From contig NZ_VHIZ01000066.1 in the NCBI RefSeq assembly GCF_006494375.1, forward strand, positions 1 through 64,000: a stretch of DNA of 64,000 nucleotides, given 5' to 3'. This DNA comes from Pantoea anthophila (GTDB taxonomy: Bacteria; Pseudomonadota; Gammaproteobacteria; Enterobacterales; Enterobacteriaceae). The notes beneath the pieces are model-generated. The model had not been told where the DNA came from and ran no database searches. It worked only from the letters and a program-made list of their open reading frames with translations. Positions 34,456 to 42,903 of the stretch are shown in pieces (the first letter of the stretch is position 1; each line of letters opens with the position of its first letter). The position numbers and the translations under genes were made by a program.

Positions 34456-35367
34456 ATGAGCCAGAAGCAGCGACGAAAACAGGCAGCGATAGTGGCAGGC
34501 GTGGGATTAGGTGTGGCGGCCACCCTGTGGGGCATGAAACGCTGGCAGCAGCTGAAACAGACACCGCCGGTGTCACCGCGCAGCCACTATGCCGGCATGG
34601 CCGGTTACTTTCAGCAGGTGGGCGACTGGCGGATGTTCACCCGGGTCACGCCCAATGAGGATAAGGGACTGCCGGTGGTGCTGATCCACGGACTGGTGAT
34701 GTCAGGCCGGGCGATGGAGCCGCTGGCGCTGGCGCTGAGCCGCGATTATCACGTGCTGGTGCCCGACCTGCCTGGTTTCGGAGCCAGTACGCTGCCCGCT
34801 TCTGCGCCGGTGATGTCAGTCGACCAGCAGGCGGAGGCGCTCTGGTTGTGGCTGCAGCACAACGGCTTTCAGCGCGCAATCTGGGTCGGTAACTCGTTTG
34901 GCTGTCAGATTCTGGCCGCGCTGGCGGTGAAGCATCCGCAGGCGGTGGCGGGACTGGTGCTGCAGGGTCCGACGGTGGACCGCCATGCCCGCAGCCTGCC
35001 GCGTCAGCTGTGGCGCGACTGGCGCAATGGCCGGCTGGAAACCCGGCGACCGCCGGGGCCGCTGGCCCGCATCGATTACGCTAAAGCGGGTCTGCGCCGC
35101 GCCTTTGGCACGATGCGTGAGATGATGCGCGACCACATCGAGCATCGCCTCACCTACATCAATGCGCCCACGCTGCTGCTGCGCGGCTCGCGCGATCCGG
35201 TCTGTCCGGCACGCTGGCTGGATGAGCTTGCCGCGCTGATGCCGCACAGCGAACTGATTACACTGCGCGACGGCACGCACACCCTGCATTACGTCTATCC
35301 GTGGAGTTTCTGTCACGCCATTCGCCCGTTCCTGGCGCGCATTCAGCAGGAGAATCAGCATGAGTAA
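34456..35367 (+). CDS. Alpha/beta-hydrolase with N-terminal membrane segment
   Basis: A 303-residue alpha/beta-hydrolase. The nucleophile elbow is GNSFG (S147), the oxyanion-hole segment is LIHGLVMSG (77-85), and the probable acid and histidine are in GSRDPVCP and DGTHTLHY near the C-terminus. Residues 10-26 form a hydrophobic segment after a basic start, so the enzyme is probably anchored in the inner membrane with its body in the periplasm or cytoplasm. The substrate is unknown. AGGAG lies 6 nt before the ATG. It overlaps the next gene by 8 nt. Confidence 0.82.
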   Translation: MSQKQRRKQAAIVAGVGLGVAATLWGMKRWQQLKQTPPVSPRSHYAGMAGYFQQVGDWRMFTRVTPNEDKGLPVVLIHGLVMSGRAMEPLALALSRDYHVLVPDLPGFGASTLPASAPVMSVDQQAEALWLWLQHNGFQRAIWVGNSFGCQILAALAVKHPQAVAGLVLQGPTVDRHARSLPRQLWRDWRNGRLETRRPPGPLARIDYAKAGLRRAFGTMREMMRDHIEHRLTYINAPTLLLRGSRDPVCPARWLDELAALMPHSELITLRDGTHTLHYVYPWSFCHAIRPFLARIQQENQHE

Positions 35368-36751
35368 ACCCCCTAAAGGTATTGCCCGATTTGACTCCGC
35401 CGCAGCGATGCTGCTGGCGCTGGCGAATGCGCTGCACGATCGACCCTTTGCCAGTCCCAGCCAGTCTCCGACGCTGGATCGGCTGCTGCCGTCGCTGAAC
35501 CGGCTGCCGACCGGACTGCGGGAGTGGGGCTACGCGCTGGGCGGGATGGCGGAGGGCATCAGCCTGCGCCAGGCGGGGGAGCTGGATGTGGAGGGCATCG
35601 CCGAATGGATGGTCAGTGAGTATCCTCAGCAGGATTATCCTGCCGCCTTTATTGGCTCGTCGAACGGTGCGCTGATGCATCTGGCGGCGGCGATGGGCGT
35701 GCCCTGGCTGCCACAAACCTTTCTCTGCCCGGTGCGGGCAACCAGCAGCGATCCCGATGATGCGCAGGCAGGTTTTGAGGAGGGTAAAGAGATTGCCGCT
35801 GCGCTGCTCTCCGCCTGGCCGCGGCTGGCGGTTCACCATATGCAGGACCCCAATCAGGATCGGCTGATGCTGGACCAGATGCGCTATTTCCGGCTGAAAC
35901 TGCGCGATCTGCCGCTGGCCTTTAACGAGTTTCTGATGGGCAGCCTGCCTGCCGGATCCACCCTGTTCATTAATCACTGTACCCGCCAGTGGCCGGTCAC
36001 GCGCACCAGCGATCGCTCCTTCTTTCAGTTTGGCGCGCTCGGCGGGGCAACCGAGCAGGAGTATTTACAGGGTGGTCCGCGGGTTGCGGAGTATCTGGCA
36101 CGTTATGGCGTTGACCGCGAGCGCTGGACACCGCCCGCCATCACCGATCGGGTGCCGGAAGCGGAGTGGGGGCTGGATGGTTATCTGATATCGCCGCTGA
36201 AAAAGCTGGCGGAAGCTCAGAACTGGCGGCTGATGGAGATTCGCTATGAAGATCCGGAAGCGATGAGTTATGTGGTGGCAGAGATCTATCGTGACTGGTA
36301 TCTGGCTGCCGGTATTTTGCCGACCCGTCTGACGGTGGACAGTTTCCTGCTGATGGACCCGTGGAGCAGCATCCGGCAGCAGGCTATCCCGTTCTGGCTG
36401 GTGTTCTGCACTGAGCCGTCAGCGGCGGCTCTGCAACGCTTCCTGGAAAAACAGCCGCCGTTCCGCAATATCGACATGATGCTCTTTTCTCACGGCACCG
36501 ACAGCATCGGGCTGGCGGAGATTGATCGCTGGCGGGCGCTGCTGGCCCATGCCCGTGATGAGGGGGTTTTCATCGGCGTGGATGAAGAGCGGTTCCCGCG
36601 CGATTTTGCTACCTTTGCCCGCTTCGACTCGGCGCTGCGTGAAAGAGCACCGCTGCTGCCGCCGCCACCGCCGCTCAGCACGGAGAAGGTGATCGCCGGT
36701 ATTCAGCGTTACGGGGCGAAACATGGGGTTACGCTGACGACGCTGAGCTGA
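35360..36751 (+). CDS. Conserved hypothetical protein with alpha/beta-hydrolase-like nucleophile motif
   Basis: A 463-residue soluble protein that I cannot assign to a named family. An esterase-like nucleophile elbow GSSNG (S101, in AAFIGSSNGALMHLAAAMG) follows a hydrophobic strand, suggesting an alpha/beta-hydrolase fold in the N-terminal half. The C-terminal half includes PFWLVFCTEPSAAALQRFLE and a proline run (PPPPPP) near residue 433. Its start lies within the preceding hydrolase gene (8-nt overlap), so the two are translated together and probably act in one process. No signal peptide or membrane segment is apparent. Confidence 0.75.
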   Translation: MSKPPKGIARFDSAAAMLLALANALHDRPFASPSQSPTLDRLLPSLNRLPTGLREWGYALGGMAEGISLRQAGELDVEGIAEWMVSEYPQQDYPAAFIGSSNGALMHLAAAMGVPWLPQTFLCPVRATSSDPDDAQAGFEEGKEIAAALLSAWPRLAVHHMQDPNQDRLMLDQMRYFRLKLRDLPLAFNEFLMGSLPAGSTLFINHCTRQWPVTRTSDRSFFQFGALGGATEQEYLQGGPRVAEYLARYGVDRERWTPPAITDRVPEAEWGLDGYLISPLKKLAEAQNWRLMEIRYEDPEAMSYVVAEIYRDWYLAAGILPTRLTVDSFLLMDPWSSIRQQAIPFWLVFCTEPSAAALQRFLEKQPPFRNIDMMLFSHGTDSIGLAEIDRWRALLAHARDEGVFIGVDEERFPRDFATFARFDSALRERAPLLPPPPPLSTEKVIAGIQRYGAKHGVTLTTLS

Positions 36752-36772
36752 CCGCCGCGCCGTCAGCGGGGG

Positions 36773-38125
36773 TTATTCGCCGTCGGTGATCGGCTTACGC
36801 ACCAGCAGCAGATAGGCGAGGGCGCCGATGAGCGTAACACAGGCGCAAATCATCAGCGCCAGGCTGAACGATTGGGTGGTGTCGAGCACCCAGCCGGTAA
36901 TGACCGGCGCAAACGAGGCAAAGATAAAGCTGGCGAAGTTCTGAATGCTGCCGACCGAGGCGGTCATGCGCGCGGTAACGTTGGCGTGGATCAGCCCCCA
37001 GCACGACGTACCGGCAAAGTGAATACAGAACAGCGCCATGCCGATCAGCGTCACGGCGCTGGTAGTGTCGGTCGCACGGGTGACAACGGCGGTAAATCCG
37101 GCTGACAGCAGCATGCCGCTGACGATGCAGACTTTGCGGGTTTTCACCGCGTTAAACCCGCGGCGTACCAGCGTATCGACCACATAGCCATTCAGCAGCA
37201 TGCCCGCCGCGCCAAACAGGAACGGAATCGCCGCCAGCAGGCCCGTGCTTTTGAGATCGAGGTGATAAGTCGACTGCAGATAGCCCGGCAGCCAGGCGAT
37301 ATAGAGCCAGGCGGTATAGTTGATGCCGCTGAAGCCAATCATCATGCCCCACATGGTGCGCTGCTTAAACAGGCCGCGCCACTCCCTGAAGCTGATCGGC
37401 TCTTTGCGTGACGCCACGCTGCCCGCCTGCAGATAGTGGATCTCTTCGGCGCTCAGGGTGCGGTTATCGCGGTCGCGATAGACCATGTACCAGCCAATGG
37501 CGAGGAAGATGCCGAGGATGCCGATGGTGACAAACATCCCCCGCCAGCCCATCACCAGCATCATCGCCGCCAGAATCGGCGGTGCAACCGACAGCCCTAT
37601 CATCGAGGCGGCGTTAAACATCCCCATCGGCATGCCGCGATCTTTGATATTGAACCAGTCGTTGATCACTTTGACGCCGCACGGGTTCATCGGCGCTTCG
37701 CCAATGCCGAGGCCGATACGCACCAGCACAAACTGGGTGAAGTTGTGGACCAGGCCGGAGGCCGCCTGAAACAGTGACCAGATGAACATGCCGATGCCGA
37801 GCATGATGCGCGGCCCTTTGCGATCCAGCAGCGCACCGCACGGCAGCTGCGCCAGACCATAAGCCAGCGAAAAAGCGGAGAGCAGAACGCCGATTTCGGT
37901 GGCGCTCAGTCCCATCTCCTCACGGATAGTCATATTGGCCACCGACAGCGAGCTGCGATCCAGATAGTTGATGACGGCCGCAAACAGCAACAGCAGCATC
38001 GCGGTGATCTGAATCTTACGGATGCGCGGTGAGCGCACCACGTCGCTGCGCATGGGCACGAAATCCTGGTCTGGTGTCATCTCACCGGACGCGCGATCAC
38101 GGCCGGATACTGAGGTCTTTTCCAT
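36773..38125 (-). CDS. lgoT: L-galactonate transporter LgoT (MFS)
   Basis: A 450-residue major facilitator of the anion:cation symporter family, similar to E. coli LgoT (YjjL), the L-galactonate:H+ symporter. About 12 membrane segments follow a hydrophilic N-terminus; VINYLDRSSLSVANMTIREEMGLS is the family signature. I start at ATG 38125 (MEKTSVSG), which has GGAG about 7 nt upstream; a longer frame adds 39 unsupported residues. Identity as lgoT rests on similarity and on its place next to lgoR and lgoD. Confidence 0.85.
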   Translation of the reverse strand: MEKTSVSGRDRASGEMTPDQDFVPMRSDVVRSPRIRKIQITAMLLLLFAAVINYLDRSSLSVANMTIREEMGLSATEIGVLLSAFSLAYGLAQLPCGALLDRKGPRIMLGIGMFIWSLFQAASGLVHNFTQFVLVRIGLGIGEAPMNPCGVKVINDWFNIKDRGMPMGMFNAASMIGLSVAPPILAAMMLVMGWRGMFVTIGILGIFLAIGWYMVYRDRDNRTLSAEEIHYLQAGSVASRKEPISFREWRGLFKQRTMWGMMIGFSGINYTAWLYIAWLPGYLQSTYHLDLKSTGLLAAIPFLFGAAGMLLNGYVVDTLVRRGFNAVKTRKVCIVSGMLLSAGFTAVVTRATDTTSAVTLIGMALFCIHFAGTSCWGLIHANVTARMTASVGSIQNFASFIFASFAPVITGWVLDTTQSFSLALMICACVTLIGALAYLLLVRKPITDGE

Positions 38126-38278
38126 TGCACTCTCCCGAAACTGGCTGGTTATCGTTATGGTGAGAAGGGTCTGCGCGCAGCGGCAAAAGGCCGCCGTGAC
38201 GTTACCGTCGAGACTAAGAGCAAAGGGAAAAGGATGTTGCAAAGATGTTTCTGAAGCGTGCGGGAGCTAATGCTTTGT

Positions 38279-38299
38279 GGTTTTTAATCGGTTTTTAAT
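38279..38299. promoter_or_regulatory. Tandem candidate LgoR half-sites before lgoT
   Basis: GGTTTTTAAT occurs twice 11 bp apart (38279-38288 and 38290-38299). The same 10-mer forms an arm of the palindrome between lgoR and lgoD, so these are candidate LgoR sites controlling lgoT. Confidence 0.55.
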
Positions 38300-39197
38300 T
38301 GTACTGGCTGATTGATCGCACCATGGAGGTTTTTGCGGTGGCCAGATGGTTGTGCAGGGCGCAGAGCGCGTCGACATCCTGACGGCCAATCAGCGCGGTC
38401 AGAATCGCCATATGCTCCTCCAGCGCCACGATATTGCGCTGCTTAAGATCGCTCTCATCCCACTGATAGTGCGAATGAAAGATCACCGAGATGATCTCCA
38501 GCGACTGATTAAAGAACGGATTGCTGGCGGCGGATAAGATCAGGGAATGCATCTGCCGATCCAGCGCGGCAAAGTGGCGATAGTTGCTGGCGATGGTGTC
38601 GCGCATCGATCGATGGCGATCCAGCAGATCCCGCGCCTGAACCCAGCGCTCATCACTGGCGGGCAGATTCAGGAAGCGGCTCAGGGCGTGGGTTTCCAGC
38701 ATCTCGCGCAGTTCAAACAGCTTCTCCGCGTAGTCCTGGGTGAATTTCTTCATCCGCCACTGGCCGCGTTTAACCGGCTCCAGCAGGTCATAGCGCATAA
38801 AACGCAGCAGAAATTCACGCACCACGACCGGACTGACCTTCACCTGCTGCGCCAGCTGCAGTTCGCTGAACGTGTCACCCGGCACCAGCTGCCGCTGGTT
38901 AATCAGATTAAAAAACATCTGCTCTACGTGGCTGGCCTGCTGCTCAATCGGCGGCGTGACGGCGCTGAAACTGTCCTCTTCGCGCGGCTCGCGCACGATA
39001 ACCCAGGTCTGTTCAACCTTATCCAGTACGCCGCACTGGTGCAGGTAGTGCAGGGTATGGCGCACCGTGGTCCGGCTGATATTGAACATCTCCGCCAGCG
39101 CCGCCTGTGGCGGCAGCGGGGAGCGAATATGGCGCTGAGCAATACTTTCCAGCATCTGGTTAACCACGTTCTGACGCAAATTCTGGCTGCGGCTCAT
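38295..39197 (-). CDS. lgoR: GntR/FadR-family regulator LgoR
   Basis: A 300-residue regulator similar to E. coli LgoR (YjjM), which controls L-galactonate use. It is unusual in having two winged-helix segments: residues 1-60 (MFNISRTTVRHTLHYLHQCGVL) and about 85-150 (LQLAQQVKVSPVVVREFLLRFMRYDLL), followed by an FCD-type helical effector domain (from about 160). I start at ATG 39197 (MSRSQNLRQN), with GGAG 6 nt upstream, matching the E. coli start. It is divergent from lgoD. Confidence 0.88.
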   Translation of the reverse strand: MSRSQNLRQNVVNQMLESIAQRHIRSPLPPQAALAEMFNISRTTVRHTLHYLHQCGVLDKVEQTWVIVREPREEDSFSAVTPPIEQQASHVEQMFFNLINQRQLVPGDTFSELQLAQQVKVSPVVVREFLLRFMRYDLLEPVKRGQWRMKKFTQDYAEKLFELREMLETHALSRFLNLPASDERWVQARDLLDRHRSMRDTIASNYRHFAALDRQMHSLILSAASNPFFNQSLEIISVIFHSHYQWDESDLKQRNIVALEEHMAILTALIGRQDVDALCALHNHLATAKTSMVRSISQYN

Positions 39198-39207
39198 CGC
39201 ACTCTCC

Positions 39208-39229
39208 GGTTTTTTATGCATTAAAAACC
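39208..39229. promoter_or_regulatory. Candidate LgoR operator between lgoR and lgoD
   Basis: A 22-bp palindrome with arms GGTTTTT and AAAAACC around ATGCAT, symmetrical at 20 of 22 positions. Its right arm on the minus strand is GGTTTTTAAT, the same sequence repeated before lgoT. Confidence 0.62.
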
Positions 39230-39334
39230 ATTCAGAGCCCAAAAAAACCGTGGTGCTTCACACTTCCGGCAAGCGAGACCCGCGTCCGCTGCCGGATTCG
39301 GCATAACTGCCTGCAGGACAACCGGAGACTCACC

Positions 39335-40363
39335 ATGACAACAATGAAAGCACTGGTCATCGCTGAACCACGCAGAATGGTCTGGGCCACCCGCGACAGG
39401 CCAGCGCCCGCCGCGGGCGAGGCGCTGATTAAAATTCTCACCGCCGGGATCTGCGGAACAGATATTCACGCCTGGTCCGGCAATCAGCCCTTTTTCAGCT
39501 ATCCCCGGGTGCTGGGCCATGAAATCTGTGCGGAGGTGGTCGCGCTGGGCCGTGGCGCTGAAGGTGTTGAGCCGGGCCAGCGGGTGGCGCTTATGCCCTA
39601 CATCGCCTGCCTGCACTGCGACGCCTGCCAGAGCGGTAAAACCAACTGCTGTGAGCAGATCTCCGTGATTGGCGTCCATCAGGATGGGGGATTCAGTGAC
39701 TACTTAAGCGTGCCGGTCAGCACGCTGCTGGCGGTGGATGAAGTGACACCGGAGGCGGCTGCGCTGATTGAGCCGTTTGCCATCAGCGCGCATGCGGTGC
39801 GTCGGGCTGGCGTGACCGCTGATGAGCAGGTGCTGGTGGTGGGTGCAGGGCCGATTGGCCTGGGTGTGGCTGCCATTGCCGCTGCCAGCGGTGCGCAGGT
39901 GATTGTGGCGGACACCAGCGCATTTCGTCGTCAGCATGTCGCTGACCAGCTTGGCCTGGTGGCGCTGAACCCGGCAGACGCGGCATTCGATGCGGCGCTG
40001 CGCGAGCAATCGGGCGGGCGGCTGCCGCTGAAAGTGATCGACGCCACCGGCAACCCGGCGGCCATGAACAACGCGGTCAGCCTGATACGGCACGGCGGCA
40101 CGGTCGTCTATGTCGGCCTGCACAAAGGCGATCTGGTGATCCCGGACAGTGAGTTTCACAAAAAAGAGGCCACCCTGCTCGGGAGCCGCAACGCCACCCG
40201 CGAAGATTTTGATCGGGTCTGCTCCCTGATGGCCAGCGGTCAGCTGCGCGCCAGCATGATGCTGAATCACTCTCTGGCGTTCTCCACGCTGGATGAAACC
40301 TTTGAACCGCAGGTCATCAACAATCGCGAACTGATCAAAGGCGTGATTCATTTCGATCGCTAA
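39335..40363 (+). CDS. lgoD: L-galactonate 5-dehydrogenase LgoD (zinc-dependent)
   Basis: A 342-residue zinc-dependent medium-chain dehydrogenase, closely similar to E. coli LgoD (YjjN), which oxidises L-galactonate to D-tagaturonate. Catalytic-zinc ligands appear in GICGTDIHAW and GHE, and the structural-zinc cysteines in CLHCDACQSGKTNCC. The NAD-binding motif is VVGAGPIGLGVAA. The segments GNQPFFSYPRVLGHEIC and SVIGVHQDGGFSDYLSVP match E. coli almost exactly. GGAG lies 7 nt before the ATG. Tagaturonate would then enter the hexuronate pathway encoded elsewhere. Confidence 0.92.
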   Translation: MTTMKALVIAEPRRMVWATRDRPAPAAGEALIKILTAGICGTDIHAWSGNQPFFSYPRVLGHEICAEVVALGRGAEGVEPGQRVALMPYIACLHCDACQSGKTNCCEQISVIGVHQDGGFSDYLSVPVSTLLAVDEVTPEAAALIEPFAISAHAVRRAGVTADEQVLVVGAGPIGLGVAAIAAASGAQVIVADTSAFRRQHVADQLGLVALNPADAAFDAALREQSGGRLPLKVIDATGNPAAMNNAVSLIRHGGTVVYVGLHKGDLVIPDSEFHKKEATLLGSRNATREDFDRVCSLMASGQLRASMMLNHSLAFSTLDETFEPQVINNRELIKGVIHFDR

Positions 40364-40380
40364 CGCGGCCAGCCAGCGCG

Positions 40381-41301
40381 TCAGGGCGCGGTGAGGGTGT
40401 TAAAGAAGTGCGCCCGCACCGCGTCAGCATCCACGCCGAGCGCGATGCGCTGGGCGGGCAGACCGGCAAACGGGTCCTGCCGGGAGGCCAGTGCGCTCAG
40501 CCTGCGCACCGTCTGACCGCAGGCGATCCCTTCGGTGATCACCCGCAGCGGGCTTTCGGCCAGGGTAAACGCCTCTGGCAGACTCAGCCATGCCACCGCC
40601 AGGGTGTCGTGCAGCGCCATGCCGTTAAATCCCTCTTTCGCCAGACTGTAAGCCAGGTAAGGGCGACAGATGGCGCTCAGCACCGGCTGATTCAGCCGCT
40701 GAACTTCTTCGCCGGTGATCAGGACCTTGTGGGTAACATCCAGCGGGATCACCACCACGTTCAGCGCCGAGGTAAGCACCTGATCGGCAGCATGGGGATC
40801 TTTCCAGATATTAAATTCGCTGAAGGGCGTCACGTTGCCACTGTGTCCCCCGCTGCCGAACGCACCGCCCATGATCACCAGCTCTTTCACCAGCGGAATG
40901 ATGTCGGGTGCCTGATTAATGGCCGAGGCGATGTTGGTCAGCGGACCGATCGCCACCAGGGTGATCTGATGCGGCTGTGCCCGCACGCTGTCGATAATAA
41001 ACTGCACCGCGCCGGGGGCCTGATCGCTACAGCTGTTTTCAAACGCATCACCCAGCCCGTCCTGGCCGTGCAGGGTGGCGGGGGCCGACGGGGCCTGCGC
41101 CAGCGGTCGCGCGCAGCCGCGATAAACCTCTGCGTCGATCGCCATCTTCTGGCAGAACAGCCGGGCATTTTTCACCGCCTGACCCACCGCCACGTTGCCG
41201 AAAACGGTGGTAATGCCCAGCAGATGCTGGGTGCGCGCCGCATAAGCCAGCGCAAAAGCATCATCCACGCCGATATCAGTATCAAAAATCAGGGTTCGCA
41301 T
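40381..41301 (-). CDS. Inosine-uridine preferring nucleoside hydrolase family protein
   Basis: A 306-residue N-ribosyl hydrolase of the IUNH family that splits ribonucleosides into base and ribose. The calcium-binding N-terminal cluster DTDIGVDDA (residues 7-15) and the segments AIGPLTNIASA and MGGAF are present. I start at ATG 41301 (MRTLIFDTD) because GGAGAGG lies just upstream; an ATG eight codons earlier is less likely. It is transcribed convergently with lgoD and divergently from crcB. Which nucleoside it prefers cannot be told. Confidence 0.9.
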   Translation of the reverse strand: MRTLIFDTDIGVDDAFALAYAARTQHLLGITTVFGNVAVGQAVKNARLFCQKMAIDAEVYRGCARPLAQAPSAPATLHGQDGLGDAFENSCSDQAPGAVQFIIDSVRAQPHQITLVAIGPLTNIASAINQAPDIIPLVKELVIMGGAFGSGGHSGNVTPFSEFNIWKDPHAADQVLTSALNVVVIPLDVTHKVLITGEEVQRLNQPVLSAICRPYLAYSLAKEGFNGMALHDTLAVAWLSLPEAFTLAESPLRVITEGIACGQTVRRLSALASRQDPFAGLPAQRIALGVDADAVRAHFFNTLTAP

Positions 41302-41398
41302 CGCCTCTCCGTCACCAACTCTCATCCCTCAGCATTACCCCGCCCGCGGCGTGGGCGTCAAGCATTTACGCCAGCCGGGCCGGTTTCCCGGCGCAAGG

Positions 41399-41427
41399 TT
41401 GCCAGCCTGAAACGGGCGTCGTATTAT
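41399..41427 (+). promoter_or_regulatory. Promoter of the crcB transcript
   Basis: TTGCCA (41399-41404), 17-bp spacer, TATTAT (41422-41427). Transcription would begin near 41434, just ahead of the fluoride riboswitch. Confidence 0.7.
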
Positions 41428-41438
41428 CACCGGCTCAA

Positions 41439-41498
41439 GGTGATGGCGTGCCACCTTTCCCAACCGCCGGTGGGCTTAACACCGGCTGATGACGCCTG
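41439..41498 (+). ncRNA. Fluoride riboswitch (crcB motif)
   Basis: The conserved core is visible: GGTGATGGCGTGCCACC at the 5' side (41439-41455), AACCGCCGGTGGG in the middle, and CTGATGACGCCTG at the 3' side (41486-41498). It precedes crcB, the classical partner. The expression platform follows: GCCTGAC...CTCAA (41494-41506) can pair with TTGAG...GTCAGGC downstream (41521-41534), overlapping the riboswitch end. Confidence 0.9.
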
Positions 41499-41592
41499 AC
41501 ACTCAATCCTTTCGCGGGAGTTGAGGCGTCAGGCGCAGTTTATCTCTGCCTCTCCTCTCAGCCCGGCGTTAATCTGCAAACAGGAGCAAGTT

Positions 41593-41970
41593 ATGTTGAA
41601 ACCGTTACTGGCGGTGATGATCGGCGGCTCGGCCGGCTGTGTGCTGCGCTGGCTGTTCGCGATGCGCTTTAATGCGCTCTTTCCCAATCTGCCACCCGGC
41701 ACGCTGCTGGTGAATCTGATCGGCGGGCTGGTGATTGGCGGTGCGATGGCCTGGTTTGTTCGCCACCCCGACATCGACCCGATCTGGAAACTGCTGATCG
41801 TCACCGGCCTGTGCGGCGGGCTGACCACCTTCTCCTCCTTCACGGCAGAATTAATGGTGTTGCTACAATCAGGTAAGTATCTCTGGGCGATGGCCAGCGC
41901 GCTGGTGCATGTGATCGGTTCACTGCTGATGGCGTTTGCCGGTTTTGCGCTGGTGACGCTGCTGGGCTGA
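41593..41970 (+). CDS. crcB: Fluoride ion channel CrcB (Fluc)
   Basis: A 125-residue dual-topology membrane protein with four predicted helices that exports fluoride from the cytoplasm. The conserved segments GGSAGCVLRWLF (about 10-21), GTLLVNLIGG and GGLTTFSSFTAE (about 75-86) are present. I start at ATG 41593, with CAGGAG 6 nt upstream; a longer frame would run into the riboswitch platform. The upstream fluoride riboswitch explains its regulation. Confidence 0.95.
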   Translation: MLKPLLAVMIGGSAGCVLRWLFAMRFNALFPNLPPGTLLVNLIGGLVIGGAMAWFVRHPDIDPIWKLLIVTGLCGGLTTFSSFTAELMVLLQSGKYLWAMASALVHVIGSLLMAFAGFALVTLLG

Positions 41971-42010
41971 GCCGGTTAACCGGCCCCTGTGCGCCAGAGA
42001 AACAGAGGGG

Positions 42011-42060
42011 TTCAGGTCACGCCCGTCACTCACCGGGGGCATGACCTGAACATCACCGAT
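42011..42060. other. Long stem-loop between crcB and the isomerase-like gene
   Basis: TTCAGGTCA (42011-42019) and TGACCTGAA (42052-42060) are perfect arms, extended by GCCC and GGGC with one mismatch. There is no T tract, so it may be an RNA structure, an operator or a repeat rather than a terminator. Confidence 0.55.
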
Positions 42061-42087
42061 TATTCCGGACGATTAAGGAGCCGAGCA

Positions 42088-42903
42088 ATGCGAACCAACC
42101 CCACCTTCCTTAACCTGGTGTTGTTAAACGGTGAACCCGGCCAGAAACTCCAGGCGGCGCGTGACGCCGGTTTCGATCAGGTGGAGATCTGGCGCGAGGA
42201 TGTTGAGGCGTGCGAGGGCGGTGCGGCGGCGCTGGCTGAGATCGCGGCCCGGCAGGGACCCGGCTTTACCAACCTCCAGGTGCTGCGCGATTTCACCGGC
42301 GCACCCATGGCACTGCGCGCACAGAAGCGCGAAGAGCTGCGTCAGTTTATTCAGATCGCCCAGGCGCTGGGCTGCGATACCCTTCAGGCTCCGGCCAGCA
42401 CCCGGGAAGATTGCTGTGCCGAATTGATCGATGATGACCTGCGCTGGATGGCCTCTGAAGCCGCGCGCTACAACATGCGCATTATGTATGAGCCGATGGC
42501 CTGGTGCAGTGTGGATAACACGTTGCCGCTGGCGTGGCAGCGGTTGCAGCGGCTCGACCAGCCGAATATCGGTCTGGTGGTCGACCTGTTCCATATCTGC
42601 GCGCGCGGGGGCGACGCCGCCCATCTGGATGGCATTCCGGCCGACCGCATTTATGAGGTGCAGCTGTGTGATATGGCCGCCGTTCCTGCGCAGGACAAAC
42701 AGAGCCTGATGGCAATGGCGAAGCATCAGCGTCTGCTGCCTGGCGACGGCATTATCGACGTGGATCGCTTTGTCGATAAGCTCGAAAGCGCAGGCTATCA
42801 GGGCCCGCTGGGTATTGAAGTCTTCAACGACAGACTGAAACGCCTGCCGCCTGAGGTGGCGGCAGCGCAGGCCTGGCAGGCGTTAGATCGCTACCGGCGT
42901 TAA
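42088..42903 (+). CDS. Sugar phosphate isomerase/epimerase-like TIM-barrel protein
   Basis: A 271-residue protein of the xylose-isomerase-like TIM-barrel superfamily (AP endonuclease family 2 fold). Likely metal ligands lie in IMYEPMAWCS, GLVVDLFHI and YEVQLCDM, and in GIEVFND near the C-terminus. Members include sugar isomerases, IolE and IolI and dehydroshikimate dehydratases; the sequence does not tell which. AAGGAG lies 7 nt before the chosen ATG. The gene's end overlaps the next convergent gene by 4 nt. A stem-loop precedes it, and crcB readthrough is possible. Confidence 0.82.
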   Translation: MRTNPTFLNLVLLNGEPGQKLQAARDAGFDQVEIWREDVEACEGGAAALAEIAARQGPGFTNLQVLRDFTGAPMALRAQKREELRQFIQIAQALGCDTLQAPASTREDCCAELIDDDLRWMASEAARYNMRIMYEPMAWCSVDNTLPLAWQRLQRLDQPNIGLVVDLFHICARGGDAAHLDGIPADRIYEVQLCDMAAVPAQDKQSLMAMAKHQRLLPGDGIIDVDRFVDKLESAGYQGPLGIEVFNDRLKRLPPEVAAAQAWQALDRYRR

